Assembly: GCF_029893805.1 (NCBI RefSeq)
Contig: NZ_JARXYP010000001.1
Coordinates: forward strand, 1,015,579-1,079,578
Length of the DNA: 64,000 nt
Origin: Streptomyces sp. SAI-135
GTDB lineage: Bacteria > Actinomycetota > Actinomycetes > Streptomycetales > Streptomycetaceae
Direction: 5' to 3'
Of this stretch, positions 1-9,324 are shown in pieces (position 1 is the first letter of the stretch; each line of letters begins with the position of its first letter). Position numbers and translations under genes: made by a program. Under the pieces are notes generated by a model. The model searched no databases. It was not told the origin of the DNA and saw nothing but the letters and a program-made list of their open reading frames with translations.

Positions 1-1031
1 TCGTAGTCCAGCTTGGCGAATCGCACGCGACCGTCCGGCCCGGCTGCTGCACCGATCTCCTCCAAGCGTTCGGCCAGATCTTTGCCCTCGAGCAGAGGCG
101 TCTCGTCCCGCGGCGTATTGAGGGTGCTGAGCAGGAGTGCGGCGCTGCGGTGAATGACGTCAGCATGCGTGCCGTGGAGCATGGCCGTGGCGAACAGCAG
201 CGCCCGCTGCGCAGCCGCGCGCCGTGTCGCGACGAGTTCGCAGACTTCCTTGCGCCACTGCGTGCGTGCGTCACGGGACTGCTTGCACCAGGTGGCGAAC
301 CCCTCACGAACCGGCAGCGCCGCACGGGCTCGGCGCACGCGGTCGGCGAAGCGCGCGATCTCCTCCATCGACGGCTCTTCTGCCAGGAATTCATCCAGCG
401 CCGGGGCGGGAAGCCGGTACTCCTCGTACGGTATCCGGTGGAGCCTCAGGTGCCGCCGGAAGACCTCGATGGCCGGTGGGGGCGCGATATCGGCCTGGTA
501 GGGCTGGAGGTGAGACTCCAAGGTGCCGTCGTGCGGCATGACGACCACCAGATGCGCCTGCTGTTCCTGCACGGTCTTACGCAGTGCAGACAGATCCCTG
601 CGCGCCTGGGCCCACTGGGAGACGTCCGCTTCGGCAAGGTTCAGCAGCAGCCGGTCACCGACGCCGACCAGGCCGGGATCGGTGAGGGCCCCCTCCTCCT
701 CGCCGGGCAGAAGCTCGCGGAAGATGCCGACGCCCTGGTGAACCTCGTACAGCAGGACGCAGGCTGCTGTGGTCCTGCCGCTGCCAGGATCGCCGCGCAG
801 GATCACGGTACTGCTGGCGTCGAGCACACGGCGTGCCATGCCCATCCCGGGGGGATCGACGAACTGCTGACGCAGAAGGCGGAGGTGGTCATCTGCGATG
901 CGGCGCGGACTTCGGCCGGGCGACTCCTGGAACCCAAGGTCCACGTTGACGGTGTAGCTGTAGAAGTCGCCCGAGCCGGCGTGCACCGGGCCGCCGGGCT
1001 GCTCGACGCGCGTGGTGAATGTATTGCTCAC
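1..1031 (-). CDS. P-loop NTPase, partner of TIR protein (partial)
   Basis: The gene starts at GTG 1031 and leaves the window at its left edge, so about 343 codons are visible. The GTG lies in a GTGA overlap with the stop of the upstream TIR gene, which implies translational coupling. Near residues 13-25 it reads GGPVHAGSGDFYSY, almost the same as a motif in the TIR C-terminus. A Walker A P-loop, GDPGSGRTT, sits near residues 80-88. The rest looks alpha-helical and is rich in Glu, Arg and Leu. The order (adhesion motif, then NTPase) is that of STAND/NLR-like sensors, and I infer that it activates the TIR effector. The C-terminal sensor part, which would settle the class, is outside the window. 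Confidence 0.8.
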   Translation of the reverse strand, partial: MSNTFTTRVEQPGGPVHAGSGDFYSYTVNVDLGFQESPGRSPRRIADDHLRLLRQQFVDPPGMGMARRVLDASSTVILRGDPGSGRTTAACVLLYEVHQGVGIFRELLPGEEEGALTDPGLVGVGDRLLLNLAEADVSQWAQARRDLSALRKTVQEQQAHLVVVMPHDGTLESHLQPYQADIAPPPAIEVFRRHLRLHRIPYEEYRLPAPALDEFLAEEPSMEEIARFADRVRRARAALPVREGFATWCKQSRDARTQWRKEVCELVATRRAAAQRALLFATAMLHGTHADVIHRSAALLLSTLNTPRDETPLLEGKDLAERLEEIGAAAGPDGRVRFAKLDY

Positions 1032-1783
1032 CGCTCGTTGTCCTCGGGCTGGTCCGAATCAGCGAACCGGTGCTGGATACCACCGTGCTGGTCGCCCTCG
1101 ATGTTCGTCATGCCATTGCCCGAGTAGTGCCGATCACCCGAAACATGGCGCGAGTTCTGGTAGATGTTTCCCTGGCCTGCATGCACAGGACCGGTTGACC
1201 CTTTGATCACGGTGTTGCCGACGTCTCCGGTGAAGTCCCTGCTCTGCACGGCCGTTCCGCTGACAGTGCCGACCGAATTGGACACGGACCCGGCATCAGG
1301 CGTGGGTACCTCGGCATGCTCGAGGTCGTACAGCTCGGGAACCATCTCGGCCACCAGATCACCCAGGCGCTTCAAGTCCGCTTCTGCGTTCTGTGTGTCC
1401 AGCCGCACGGACTGCAGGTCGGCCAGCCTCGCCAGCTCCTGCGGCAGTCTTTCCTTGCGCAGGCGTTCCGTCCCCCTGCCAGCGAGGACAGGCACCACCG
1501 GCACTCCGCAGTCGAACGCCTCCACTATCTCCTTGCGGACCCAGTCCTCCGGATCGCGCAACCTGGACTGGAAGTTCAGCCAGTCGGCCCCGATGACCGC
1601 CAGCACCAGGGCGCTGCGGCGCACACTCGTCAGGAGCGCCTCGGGGTAGGTGGAGCCCGGGGGAATGGACCGCGAGGCGCGAAATGCCCGGTCCTTGCCG
1701 AAACGGTTGGCAAGCTCGTTGTCGATCAGGGCAGCGATGTCATTGCCGTCCCCGGTCCGGTAGTTGATGAACACCTCAGGCAT
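1028..1783 (-). CDS. TIR-domain effector with C-terminal amyloid-like repeats
   Basis: This 251-aa protein opens with a TIR domain (residues 1 to about 105): VFINYRTGDG at the N-terminus, a hydrophobic strand near 58-66, and DPEDWVRKEI, where Glu85 matches the catalytic Glu of NAD-cleaving TIRs. A short helical part (105-155) follows, then a Gly/Asn/Ser/His-rich tail. In the tail, SNSVGTVSGTAVQSRDF (168-184) resembles bacterial amyloid signalling (BASS) motifs, and GPVHAGQGNIYQ (199-210) recurs in the neighbouring NTPase. A clear ribosome-binding site (GAGAGGAA) precedes ATG 1783. It is the middle gene of a regulator-effector-NTPase operon. NADase activity and death on activation are inferred from the family. 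Confidence 0.88.
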   Translation of the reverse strand: MPEVFINYRTGDGNDIAALIDNELANRFGKDRAFRASRSIPPGSTYPEALLTSVRRSALVLAVIGADWLNFQSRLRDPEDWVRKEIVEAFDCGVPVVPVLAGRGTERLRKERLPQELARLADLQSVRLDTQNAEADLKRLGDLVAEMVPELYDLEHAEVPTPDAGSVSNSVGTVSGTAVQSRDFTGDVGNTVIKGSTGPVHAGQGNIYQNSRHVSGDRHYSGNGMTNIEGDQHGGIQHRFADSDQPEDNER

Positions 1784-1795
1784 GCAAGATTCCTC

Positions 1796-3088
1796 TCAGG
1801 AGACCGGGAGTCGGGACAGCACTGCCAAGCGAGGCCCCAGTCGGCGCACCGCGGCGTGGCCGCGATGGCGGGCCAGGACCCGGGAGAGGCGACGGAGGTC
1901 GATCGTCACGGTCGCGGACCGCACGGCCACCACCCCATCGAGAAGCTGCGCCGCCAGTGCGCAGGCGTGGTCGATCTCGCCGTGCGACGCATACGCCAGC
2001 GCCCGGCGAATGCCGTAGCGCACCTGCGTGCGCACCGCATCAGGCGATACCAGCGCGAGTTGACGGTCCAATTCCTCGGCTGCCTTCCGCATCTGGCCGA
2101 GATCGAACAGACACCACCCGGTGATCATGCCGACCGAGTCAGGCAGATGCATGCTGCCGATCACCGGAGCGTCACCCTCGCTTTCCTGGCGGGCCAGCAG
2201 GGTCCGGGCACGGTCCAGAGCACGCATGCACGCATCACCATCGCCGGCGAGAGCGTGCCCCTGCGCCTCACGCTGCGCGGCAAGCCCCCGAATCCGCGGC
2301 GGGAGCGTCCCACTCTGCGCCCGACGTGCCAGAGCAACGGTCTGCTCGGCATCGTCCTGATACAGCGTGACCAGGGCCCGCCGGACCAGCGCATACCCGG
2401 CCAGTGCCCGGTCGCCACCGGCTGCGGCAAGATCCACTGCACGCTGCGTCCACCACAGCGCCGCCTGCTCATCACCCGTCTCCTGCACCAGCCAGCCGAC
2501 ATACTCGGCGTACCGGGAGCCCAGCGCCAGCAACTCCTGGCCGGTGCGGGAATCCACGTGCGCGGACAACTCCCGCAAAGTGTGGGTCTGCGCTATCAGT
2601 CCGGGCAGCAGGAAGCCGGGCTCAACGCTCTGGCCGAGCCGACGGTAGTGCGTGAACAGCGACCGGGATGCATCCAGCATGCCCGCGCCCCCACTCGGCG
2701 ATACACGGCCCTGGCCGCCCGTGCGCCAGCTCATCAACGAGGCTGCCCCGGCGCTGACGACCTGTCGCCGGCCCACGGGCGTAAATCGGCCCAAGCCATC
2801 TGGTGACAGCCGCATCACCCACTCCTCCTCGTCGACTTCACATGGAGCCGGTTCTTTCGGCACGTCGGTAACGGGCGGGGCGACCAAAGCGATCAGCGCT
2901 CCGCTGGCGTGGAGGGCGGCGTCGCACAACCGAGCCAGATCGCGGCTGGGCGCTTTAATGCCTCGTTCGACCTTGCTCAACTGCGCCTTGCTGTAGTGCA
3001 CGACGGTGGATAGCGCTGTGAGACTCACCCCGGCGCCCAAGCGCCGCCTCCTCAGTTCTTCGCCGAACTCGCTGGACGGCTGCAGCAC
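1796..3088 (-). CDS. XRE-family HTH regulator with TPR-like C-terminus
   Basis: I start this gene at GTG 3088 (430 aa), where the typical N-terminus begins (LQPSSEFGEELRRRRLGAG); the frame stays open further upstream without regulator-like sequence. Residues about 8-65 form an XRE helix-turn-helix (LTALSTVVHYSKAQLSKVERG). A linker (GRRQVVSAGAASLMSW) leads into Ala/Leu/Arg-rich helical repeats of the TPR kind up to the end. This is a common Streptomyces regulator architecture. Only 12 bases separate it from the TIR start, so it is probably the first gene of that operon and may control it. The signal or peptide it senses is unknown. Confidence 0.85.
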   Translation of the reverse strand: MLQPSSEFGEELRRRRLGAGVSLTALSTVVHYSKAQLSKVERGIKAPSRDLARLCDAALHASGALIALVAPPVTDVPKEPAPCEVDEEEWVMRLSPDGLGRFTPVGRRQVVSAGAASLMSWRTGGQGRVSPSGGAGMLDASRSLFTHYRRLGQSVEPGFLLPGLIAQTHTLRELSAHVDSRTGQELLALGSRYAEYVGWLVQETGDEQAALWWTQRAVDLAAAGGDRALAGYALVRRALVTLYQDDAEQTVALARRAQSGTLPPRIRGLAAQREAQGHALAGDGDACMRALDRARTLLARQESEGDAPVIGSMHLPDSVGMITGWCLFDLGQMRKAAEELDRQLALVSPDAVRTQVRYGIRRALAYASHGEIDHACALAAQLLDGVVAVRSATVTIDLRRLSRVLARHRGHAAVRRLGPRLAVLSRLPVS

Positions 3089-4203
3089 GGAAGACCTCCA
3101 GGACCGTCCATCCAGGTGCAAGAGGGGTGCTGCACGAAAGAGTGCGGCATCCGTGACTGGACGGACAAGGCAAATGGCACTGTTTCCCGTTTCCTCTCCG
3201 CAGACGGGAGGCACTACTCGCGACCAGAGCGCCCCGCCAGACCAAGCACCCCACGACGGGTGAGCGTGCGCAGTTGCTGGACGCTGTCCCGCATGTGAGC
3301 CCGAGGTTGCCTTCCTCGTTCCAGCCGATTTATGGCCCGGCCCTCGCAGAAGGACGGTGGTCCAGCACAACCCGGACTGCAAGCCGCCGGTGTGCTCCTG
3401 GCGGCCCTGGCCGCAGATCAGCTCGGCGGGCGCGTTGGCCCACGCCCGCCGACTCGCCCAACTGGTACCGCGCACGGTGGCGGCGCGCGTATTGCCCGCT
3501 GTCCCCGTCCTCAAGGCGTACACCGTGCTCATCCGCCGGAGTTCACACGCCGTCGGTCGGTGGAACGGGCGTCGGGGATGCCAGTACTGCGCTGCACCCC
3601 GCAGCGGCGGCGGGGCTGGGGGCAGAACAGCGAATGAGAAGTGCGGTCCCGCGCAACGTGCGAAATGAGCGCGGGACCGCAGGCCGCGGCCGTCCTGTCG
3701 AGCCGGGCAAAAGGGACCGTACTGCACCCGACGCCGGTACCTCGCGCGGCACTCCGAAGAGGGCAACGCCCGGCTGGGCATCGGCAGCAGTGCAGTGTGC
3801 CGGGGGCGTGTAACCGAAGGGCGGTGTGCGCCCTGTCGGCGCCTCGGCGTTCAGCCTCGGGCACGAGATGAAGGGCGGGTCTTGGAGAGAGCGGCGCAGT
3901 GTGCTGGGTGCTGCGCTGACGGTGCGGCCGACGACGGCGTGGGCCGCCGAGCGGCGGTGGTGGCGAACCCTGCTCTCACCTCGGCCCGCGCACTGTTCGC
4001 GGCCGGTTCCTACGACCGGCTCGGCCGGCCGCTGGAGCGCCTCTGGTGTGGCGTCGGGCACGAGGTGCGGACGCGTCCGGCGGGAGCCGCCCAGGCGGTG
4101 GGCGCTCGCCTTTCAGCTGGACGTCAAGTGGTTCTGCACCGGGGCTGCCGGCGCAATGGAGGGCCCTGGTCGCAGAGGCTGCCCTACGCGAAGCTTCGGT
4201 ACG
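3089..4203. other. No convincing gene; contains a stem-loop
   Basis: About 1.1 kb upstream of the XRE operon. Open frames exist on both strands but have no recognisable family or good start, and look like GC-driven shadows. It must hold the promoter of the minus-strand operon. The only strong structure is the hairpin at 3642-3681. Confidence 0.5.
3642..3681. terminator. Perfect 13-bp stem-loop, terminator-like
   Basis: TGCGGTCCCGCGC (3642-3654) pairs perfectly with GCGCGGGACCGCA (3669-3681) around a 14-nt loop. No U-tract follows, as is usual for Streptomyces terminators. It lies in a gene-poor stretch, so the transcript it ends is unclear. Confidence 0.5.
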
Positions 4204-4468
4204 CGAAGATCAACATGGGTCATCCACTGGTACACCGCGTCGAAGTCGCCGACCTTTGAAGCACAGATGCATGAACCAGAGCCGGTTCGCCTTGCCGTTG
4301 GCGCCCTCGCCAAGGACGCCGGCTATGGCTTCCTGGGCGACAACTACCTGCTCATCGCGGGCGAAGTCACTCCGGAGGCGGCACTCGGCACGAGGGTCGC
4401 GTATTTTCCACGAGCCCGACGGCACCAACCTGGAGATCATCGAACCCAGGGGCGAGTTGGCCAACTGA
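4204..4468 (+). pseudogene. VOC/glyoxalase-like remnant, frameshifted
   Basis: One frame reads GYGFLGDNYLLIAGEV...ALGTRVAYF, and the next continues FHEPDGTNLEIIEPRGELAN to a stop at 4468. The second piece is the usual end of a vicinal-oxygen-chelate (glyoxalase/dioxygenase) domain. The join falls in a T-run near 4405, so a single-base slip split the gene. The N-terminal half is not convincing, so I treat this as a decayed fragment. Confidence 0.55.
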
Positions 4469-4758
4469 TCCTGCGGGGGCTGGTGTCATCAGGATCAGGG
4501 GTGGGACGCACTCTGCTTCGGGATGCGGATCACCCTTGACACTCCCTGTGTCCTCGACTGTGTGGACGAGGGGCGCGAGCTGTGGGCCTCGCGTAGGGCT
4601 GCGTCGTTGGTGGGGGTGGCCTGATCGCAAGATACCGCAGGGGCGACGACGTCGATCCGCATCCAGGAGGATGTTGGGGTACCAGGTATCAGTTCCCGCG
4701 TAAGCAGGCCTTGTCGACGACTTCTGCTTGGTCGTCGCGGCGCCGCCAACGTCCGTCG

Positions 4759-5256
4759 TCAGTCCGAGACGGGCATGACTAGCGTCCTCACAAAGTCGAC
4801 GGCGCCTTCGCGCCGGTAGAAGCGAACGGCGCCCTCGTTGCCCGCGATGACGGAGATTTTCATGATCTGGATGCCCAACGCCGCGAGACGCTCGCGCGCG
4901 GTGCCGAGGAGAGCCTGCCCAACCCCGGTGCCGCGAGCCTCATCATCGACCACGAGGGTTTCCAACACCCCGACCTGGTCTCCCCACTCCCACGATCCGG
5001 GGGCGTGGACGACGCGCACGACCGCATAGCCAGCTATGAAATCCCCGTCGTGGGCGACCAGCACCGATGTGAGCGGTTCTCGCAGCCATTCGAGATATTG
5101 CCCACGACGCAGCCGCCATGACTCCTCGGGCGGGCGAACCGCGCCCAGACTCGTCAGGTGTCCCGCTGCCCGGTCGTGATGGACCAGCAACTGCTTCCAG
5201 AGGCGTTCCAAGCGGTCGACGTCCGAGGACGCCAGAACATCGATTACGGGATGCAT
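4759..5256 (-). CDS. GNAT-family N-acetyltransferase
   Basis: This 165-aa protein has the whole GNAT fold. SVLVAHDGDFIAGYAVVRV gives the central strands. VGVLETLVVDDEARGTGVGQALL holds the acetyl-CoA pyrophosphate-binding signature (R-G-T-G-V-G). A later ISVIAGNEGAVRFYRREGA is the usual motif B region. Length and start (ATG 5256) fit the family. It stands alone between decayed sequences, so nothing nearby suggests the acceptor; small amines or antibiotics are both possible. Confidence 0.88.
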   Translation of the reverse strand: MHPVIDVLASSDVDRLERLWKQLLVHHDRAAGHLTSLGAVRPPEESWRLRRGQYLEWLREPLTSVLVAHDGDFIAGYAVVRVVHAPGSWEWGDQVGVLETLVVDDEARGTGVGQALLGTARERLAALGIQIMKISVIAGNEGAVRFYRREGAVDFVRTLVMPVSD

Positions 5257-5812
5257 GCCAGGCAGCGTAACTATCGCAAGTTTCCCTGGGCGAGACCGAT
5301 GCGCTGGGACGCGCTCCGGTCACGGTACCCGCCGCTGGCGCAGCGCAAGGAGCTGCGCACCGCGCGCTGCCTGACCTGGATGCGCAGACAGCAGTCCTGC
5401 AGGTGTGATTGGCGATCGTCAGCGGCTGGGGTCCGGAAAGTCCGAGCTACGGCTGCCGGAGCACGATGCTTGCGCGTGGATGGTCTCAAAGCGGTCGACG
5501 CCTTCGTTCTAACGCTCGCCTGCGAGCTCGGTCTGATTGAAGCCGCGGCGTACAAGGCGAAGACTGCATGTGCTCGTCTGGCACGCTGACCTCGTGGGGG
5601 GACAACTCGACACGAGCAGAGCAGATAACGCAATTGACGAGATGTACGAGCGTCTCTCTGCTCGCGTGCGAGAGCTGTACGCGCAGCCGCCCTAGACACT
5701 GCGCCGCTGCGGGATCAGCCATCCAGGATCGGCTTTGCTGAAGCCTCAGACGTCGTTCTGTGGTCGCTCAGACCGCCAATCGCGTGGACGGGTGCGAGCG
5801 TAGAGCCGGATC
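5257..5812. other. No recognisable gene
   Basis: A 556-base stretch with short frames only. One ends DEMYERLSARVRELYAQPP at about 5695 but has no clear start and no recognised family. I see no strong hairpin or repeat. Confidence 0.4.
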
Positions 5813-6016
5813 ATGGCTGATCAGGTTGTCCGGAATCGGACGTGGTCGGCCGAGCGCACCGAGCTGATTCGTGAGCTGTGGGCCGACGGCCAGGGCATGT
5901 CGTATCGGCAGATACGGAAGCTCTGGGGTTCAAGCCGTCCACGGTCCAGGACGTCTTCCGTGGCTACAGGGGGTCTGGGACTGTGCGGCCGAAGAAGCCG
6001 GATGTGGAGTAGGCGA
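5813..6016 (+). pseudogene. Short HTH protein remnant, possibly transposase N-terminus
   Basis: ATG 5813 begins ADQVVRNRTWSAERTELIREL and WADGQGMSYRQI. One base out of frame near 5915, the sequence continues ALGFKPSTVQDVFRGYRG to a stop at 6016. Together they read as one helix-turn-helix, like the N-terminus of IS30-type or resolvase-like proteins. No catalytic domain follows, so it is a fragment. Confidence 0.4.
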
Positions 6017-6054
6017 TGAATGTCGCGCCGCCCCGGGGTGGGGCAGCGACGCCG

Positions 6055-6372
6055 TCAGGAGTTGTCGCGTGAGGGTCGACGGAGGGGCAGTGCGGCGAGG
6101 ACTACTTGCGCGAGACCGCTCAGAGTGCCGATTGCGGCCAAGATCAGGCCGATGCGATCGCCGTCGGCTCCTCCGAGGCCGGTGACCAGGAAGACGATTC
6201 CGAGAACGATAAGGGCGAAGGCTACGACGAGCACGCCGCACCCGAGCAGCATGGCGGACGGTAACGCTACGGTTTCGCCGAGCCTGCGTGTGGTGTACGT
6301 CAGGTGAAGGCCGTCGGCGAGCGGGTTCCCGGGAGGCGGGGTGGACGGGTCGGGCGGGGGGTCGTCGGCCAT
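6055..6372 (-). CDS. Small two-span membrane protein
   Basis: This 105-aa protein has a Pro-rich cytoplasmic-type N-terminus (DDPPPDPSTPPPGN) and two hydrophobic spans: AMLLGCGVLVVAFALIVLGI (about 41-60) and IGLILAAIGTLSGLAQVVLA (about 74-93). It ends in a basic tail. ATG 6372 is the only sensible start. I do not recognise a family. It stands alone and convergent with the DUF6233 remnant. Confidence 0.65.
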   Translation of the reverse strand: MADDPPPDPSTPPPGNPLADGLHLTYTTRRLGETVALPSAMLLGCGVLVVAFALIVLGIVFLVTGLGGADGDRIGLILAAIGTLSGLAQVVLAALPLRRPSRDNS

Positions 6373-6449
6373 CGACAGCTCCAGGTTCGGCGCGGCAGGG
6401 GAAACAAGGGTCTCGGTGGAGGGTGGAGGCGGTAAAGACCGCCACTAAT

Positions 6450-6880
6450 ATCGAACGTGGTTTTCCCTCGGGTCCCCCGCGCCTCCGCGCGATCCTGGCG
6501 CACCTCGACAAGCAGGTCACCGACCACGAGGTTGTCGGGATCTATCTCCGGCCCTAGCGCGACGCAGTCGCGAAGCGCTCGCCCAAGCTGAGGGGCAGGC
6601 CCCGGCTCGTCGCCGCGGCGGCCACCTGCCGAGGGGTGCCGCGCCCCTGCGTTTCATAGGCATCGCGCACGCACCGTCCCGGCCGCGGTTCGTCGTCCAG
6701 CAGAAGCGCACCCCGAACGGGCCTGAGTCGTCGATCATCCACCTTGGCGACTGCTTGATGATCGAGGGGACTTTTCACCCGATCGCCGAGCACGACGCCC
6801 GCGTGGCGCTCACCGACTCGACCATCGAACCTGGGGTCTTCTGGACGACGTTGGCGGCGCCTGCCATCTTGCCCTCATGA
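6450..6880 (+). pseudogene. DUF6233-family remnant
   Basis: Three pieces in shifting frames line up with this Streptomyces family. They are LRAILAHLDKQVTDHEVVGIYL, ended by a stop at about 6557; RDAVAKRSPKLRGRPRL; and FVVQQKRTPNGPESSIIHLG, which continues through LTDSTIEPGVF to TGA 6878-6880. The usual Cys-Arg-Pro ending is also lost. At least one nonsense change and one frameshift are visible. Its stop overlaps the ATG of the next gene (ATGA), a relic of an operon. Confidence 0.55.
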
Positions 6881-7335
6881 TGCCGCGGGGAACTGATCAC
6901 GAGACCTTGGCCCTAGCTCTTGACCACGCCTGGCGCTGGTCTGAGAACCGCAGAGGCCGGGCTTACCAGGTACTCAACGCGCTGCTGGTCTGCCTTGCAG
7001 TCATGGCTACCGCCTACGCGGCAGCTTTGAACGCCGAAATGCCTGGCGCAGCGGGAGTGATCAGCTTGCTGGCCGGCGTCATCCTCGTCGCAGCGTATTC
7101 AGAGAGCATGCGGCTTCGGGGCTCGGCGCTCTTGGCTGAAGAAGCGATCAAGAGGATTCAAAACCACTTGGCCATGACACTCGACATCGAGGCGCTGCGC
7201 CTGATCGAACGCGAACAAGCTCTCCACGAGCCGCCGAGACTCCGTTGGATGTATCCGGTTTCCAGGGTGCTGGTGTGCCTGGGTGTGCTCGTTTGCCTCG
7301 GCGGCGCCGTCTACACCTGGATAGCGATCCCTTGA
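6877..7335 (+). CDS. Membrane protein of unknown function
   Basis: This 152-aa protein has an N-terminal soluble helix, then LNALLVCLAVMATAYAAAL (about 34-52) and a second span GVISLLAGVILVAAYSESM (about 60-78). A charged helical segment (EEAIKRIQNHLAMTLDIEAL) follows, and a final span near 130-148. ATG 6877 and ATG 6880 are adjacent; either could initiate. The first overlaps the stop of the upstream DUF6233 remnant, suggesting the two were once co-translated. It resembles SLATT-like four-helix membrane proteins in layout, but I cannot assign it to a family. Confidence 0.68.
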   Translation: MMPRGTDHETLALALDHAWRWSENRRGRAYQVLNALLVCLAVMATAYAAALNAEMPGAAGVISLLAGVILVAAYSESMRLRGSALLAEEAIKRIQNHLAMTLDIEALRLIEREQALHEPPRLRWMYPVSRVLVCLGVLVCLGGAVYTWIAIP

Positions 7336-7648
7336 TGGAGCGTGGAGACCACCTTGGGTGAGGCGCTGGAGAAACCAACCGAACCTGCGCTTTCAGCTTG
7401 GGAATCTGCGGTTATTTGGGGCCGTTTGGGTGCCGACCTGGGCGAACGGCTTACATACGGCTTCGTCGGGGGCGCCTGCTCTTACCGTGGTTCCCCGCTG
7501 TTCCCCGCTCGAGCTGGTGCGGTTGTGGTGCAGAGTCTTGCGATGCTCAGCGATCGCGACGGATAAGTGTGAGGTGGTCTCGTGGGACTGTGGTGCGCGC
7601 CTGGGGGCTCGGTGGCAGCCGGAGCGACGACGCGAACGATCATCCCAG

Positions 7649-8061
7649 TCAGTACGGCTCGAAGCTTGGGACCGGGGGACTGATGTCGTCGGCTTCGTCC
7701 ATGACCTGCAACCGGTTCATGAACGCGATGACGAAGTCGGAGAACGATCCATCGAAGACTTCGCAGCCTTCCTCATGGGCCATGGTCACGATCTTTCAGC
7801 TGTCGGCGTGGTGGCCGCACGGGAGGAAGAAGTGCTCGTCACCGCCGTAGTCATAGCCCCACGAGATGAGACCGCCGGGCTGTGTGTGGACGGGTATGGG
7901 AAGCCGGTGGGATGTTGAGACCGTGCCTTGGCTCAGGTGGCGTGGATCTTGTGCATGCGATCCAGGAGCGGAGTGCGCCCTTGTGGGTGGAAGACGACGA
8001 GTTCGTCGGCGATGACTCAGGGGCCGAAGGAGTTCAGGAAGATCTTGAAGTCACTGGGCAG
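7649..8061 (-). pseudogene. SMI1/KNR4 (SUKH) protein, degraded
   Basis: Read on the minus strand, LPSDFKIFLNSFGP begins at 8061 and meets a stop; DELVVFHPQGRTPLLDRMHK follows. After a frame change, LISWGYDYGGDEHFFLPC, a stop, and KIVTMAHEEGCEVFDGSFSDFVIAFMNRL run to the end at 7649. These are SUKH motifs (LPxDF, WG-D-GD-x-F, conserved C-terminal helix). One of the stops is a TGA where a Trp codon would be expected. At least two nonsense changes and one frameshift make it non-functional. SUKH proteins are typically immunity proteins to polymorphic toxins. Confidence 0.65.
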
Positions 8062-8359
8062 ACACGGCCTAGAAGGGGCGGCCAGTCTGTGCTCTCAAGC
8101 ACGGCGCATGCTTTCCAACTGTGGTGGTGGGGAGAGGGCATGCATGCAGTCGCGTTCACCTTGGTGCACGCGTGGCCGGCCGCCATTGCGGAGGCAGCTT
8201 CAGGTGTCTCCTGAACGTCCGTGACGACCCGAGTAGGACGGCCGTATGCCATTCCAACCCTTCTCGCTTGCGTGGTGGGATGTAAGAAGGGCGGGGGAGG
8301 CCTGGCTGGCCAAATAGGCATACTTGTCCGTCTTCTTGGCGGGTACCGACACTTTCGGC

Positions 8360-9112
8360 ATGGTGTATCGGTGCCGTGCGCAGACCGACGACGGGACGTT
8401 GTGCAAGAACCGAGTGACGGGTCCAGACATGCGATGTCACCACCATCGCGGTCGGCCGGCCGGCCGCGTGCCCACGCCCCGTAAACGACCTGCGAAACGG
8501 GCCCAACCCCGGGGTCGAGCATCGCGGCGTTCGGCGACGCCCAGGGCCACCACACGGTCCCAACGACGCCCACAGCCTCCGACGCAAGCCACTCGGGAGC
8601 GTCAGAGGGCGGAGGAGGCCGCACGGTTATGCCTGGACGTCATTGAACATGGTGGCACTGCGGTCATCGCTGAGCGTGCGTCGGCCTACGTCTCGGACGA
8701 GACGTGGAAAGCGCTCGTGAAGCACCATCGCCGAAGAGGCTGCGATGACCTCGCCCAGTTGGCTCGCAGCATCCTCAAAGGCAAGGAGCAGTTGCATGAG
8801 GTCGTGGGCCGCGCGGCAGGGGGCCTCTTCGGCTTGTTGGGGCGACCCAGGATCGAGCGCGTCTTTGCGCAAGAGTTGGCCCGGAGGATCCCGTTGCCGG
8901 TTGATGCGAAGCTTTCCGCAGCTGCGCGGGGCTTGCAGATCGCCGGTATCTACATCTGTATCGTCGGCACCAGGGACCTAGCCGACTGCGCCTGCCTGCG
9001 AGACGTACTCAAAGTTGAAGGAAAGGAACGCCTACGGCGTCTGATACAGGGTGCGATGGAGGACTGGCAGGGGCTTCCTCGCAGCATGCGCGATGTAGTA
9101 ACCGAGTTATGA
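8360..9112 (+). CDS. Cys/His zinc-motif protein of unknown function
   Basis: A 250-aa protein if it starts at ATG 8360; a TTG at 8324 would add 12 residues. Near the N-terminus CRAQTDDGTLCKNRVTGPDMRCHHH gives a C-x8-C-x10-C-x-H-H metal-binding pattern seen in small actinobacterial DUF5763-like domains. An Arg/Pro-rich basic linker (about 35-85) follows, then a helical region with ARLCLDVIEHGGTAVIAERA and several Arg/Leu-rich helices. The basic linker suggests nucleic-acid contact. Function is unknown. Confidence 0.6.
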   Translation: MVYRCRAQTDDGTLCKNRVTGPDMRCHHHRGRPAGRVPTPRKRPAKRAQPRGRASRRSATPRATTRSQRRPQPPTQATRERQRAEEAARLCLDVIEHGGTAVIAERASAYVSDETWKALVKHHRRRGCDDLAQLARSILKGKEQLHEVVGRAAGGLFGLLGRPRIERVFAQELARRIPLPVDAKLSAAARGLQIAGIYICIVGTRDLADCACLRDVLKVEGKERLRRLIQGAMEDWQGLPRSMRDVVTEL

Positions 9113-9324
9113 GAGTTTCGCTGCGGGGAGTGGCATCGCCGCAAAGCTGCCCCTGAGCTTGGGAAGTTTGAGCCCTTTGGCGGCGGCTGCTCCGCTGGCT
9201 TGCGGCCGACCTTGAACGGTGCGCAGGCCGCCGCCGACTTTTTCCCCGCTGTTCCCCGTGGCTTTCCGCAGGATCTGGTACACATTCGACACGCCTGACC
9301 ACTTCGGGCTGAGAGTCTGAACCC

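Noticed and set aside
3089..3781. Extension of the XRE gene upstream to 3781
   Set aside because: The frame stays open, but the sequence before GTG 3088 has no regulator character and the known N-terminal motif begins right after that GTG.
5440..5700. Small gene ending DEMYERLSARVRELYAQPP
   Set aside because: No clear start, no RBS and no recognisable family; kept only as a note under the gap at 5257-5812.
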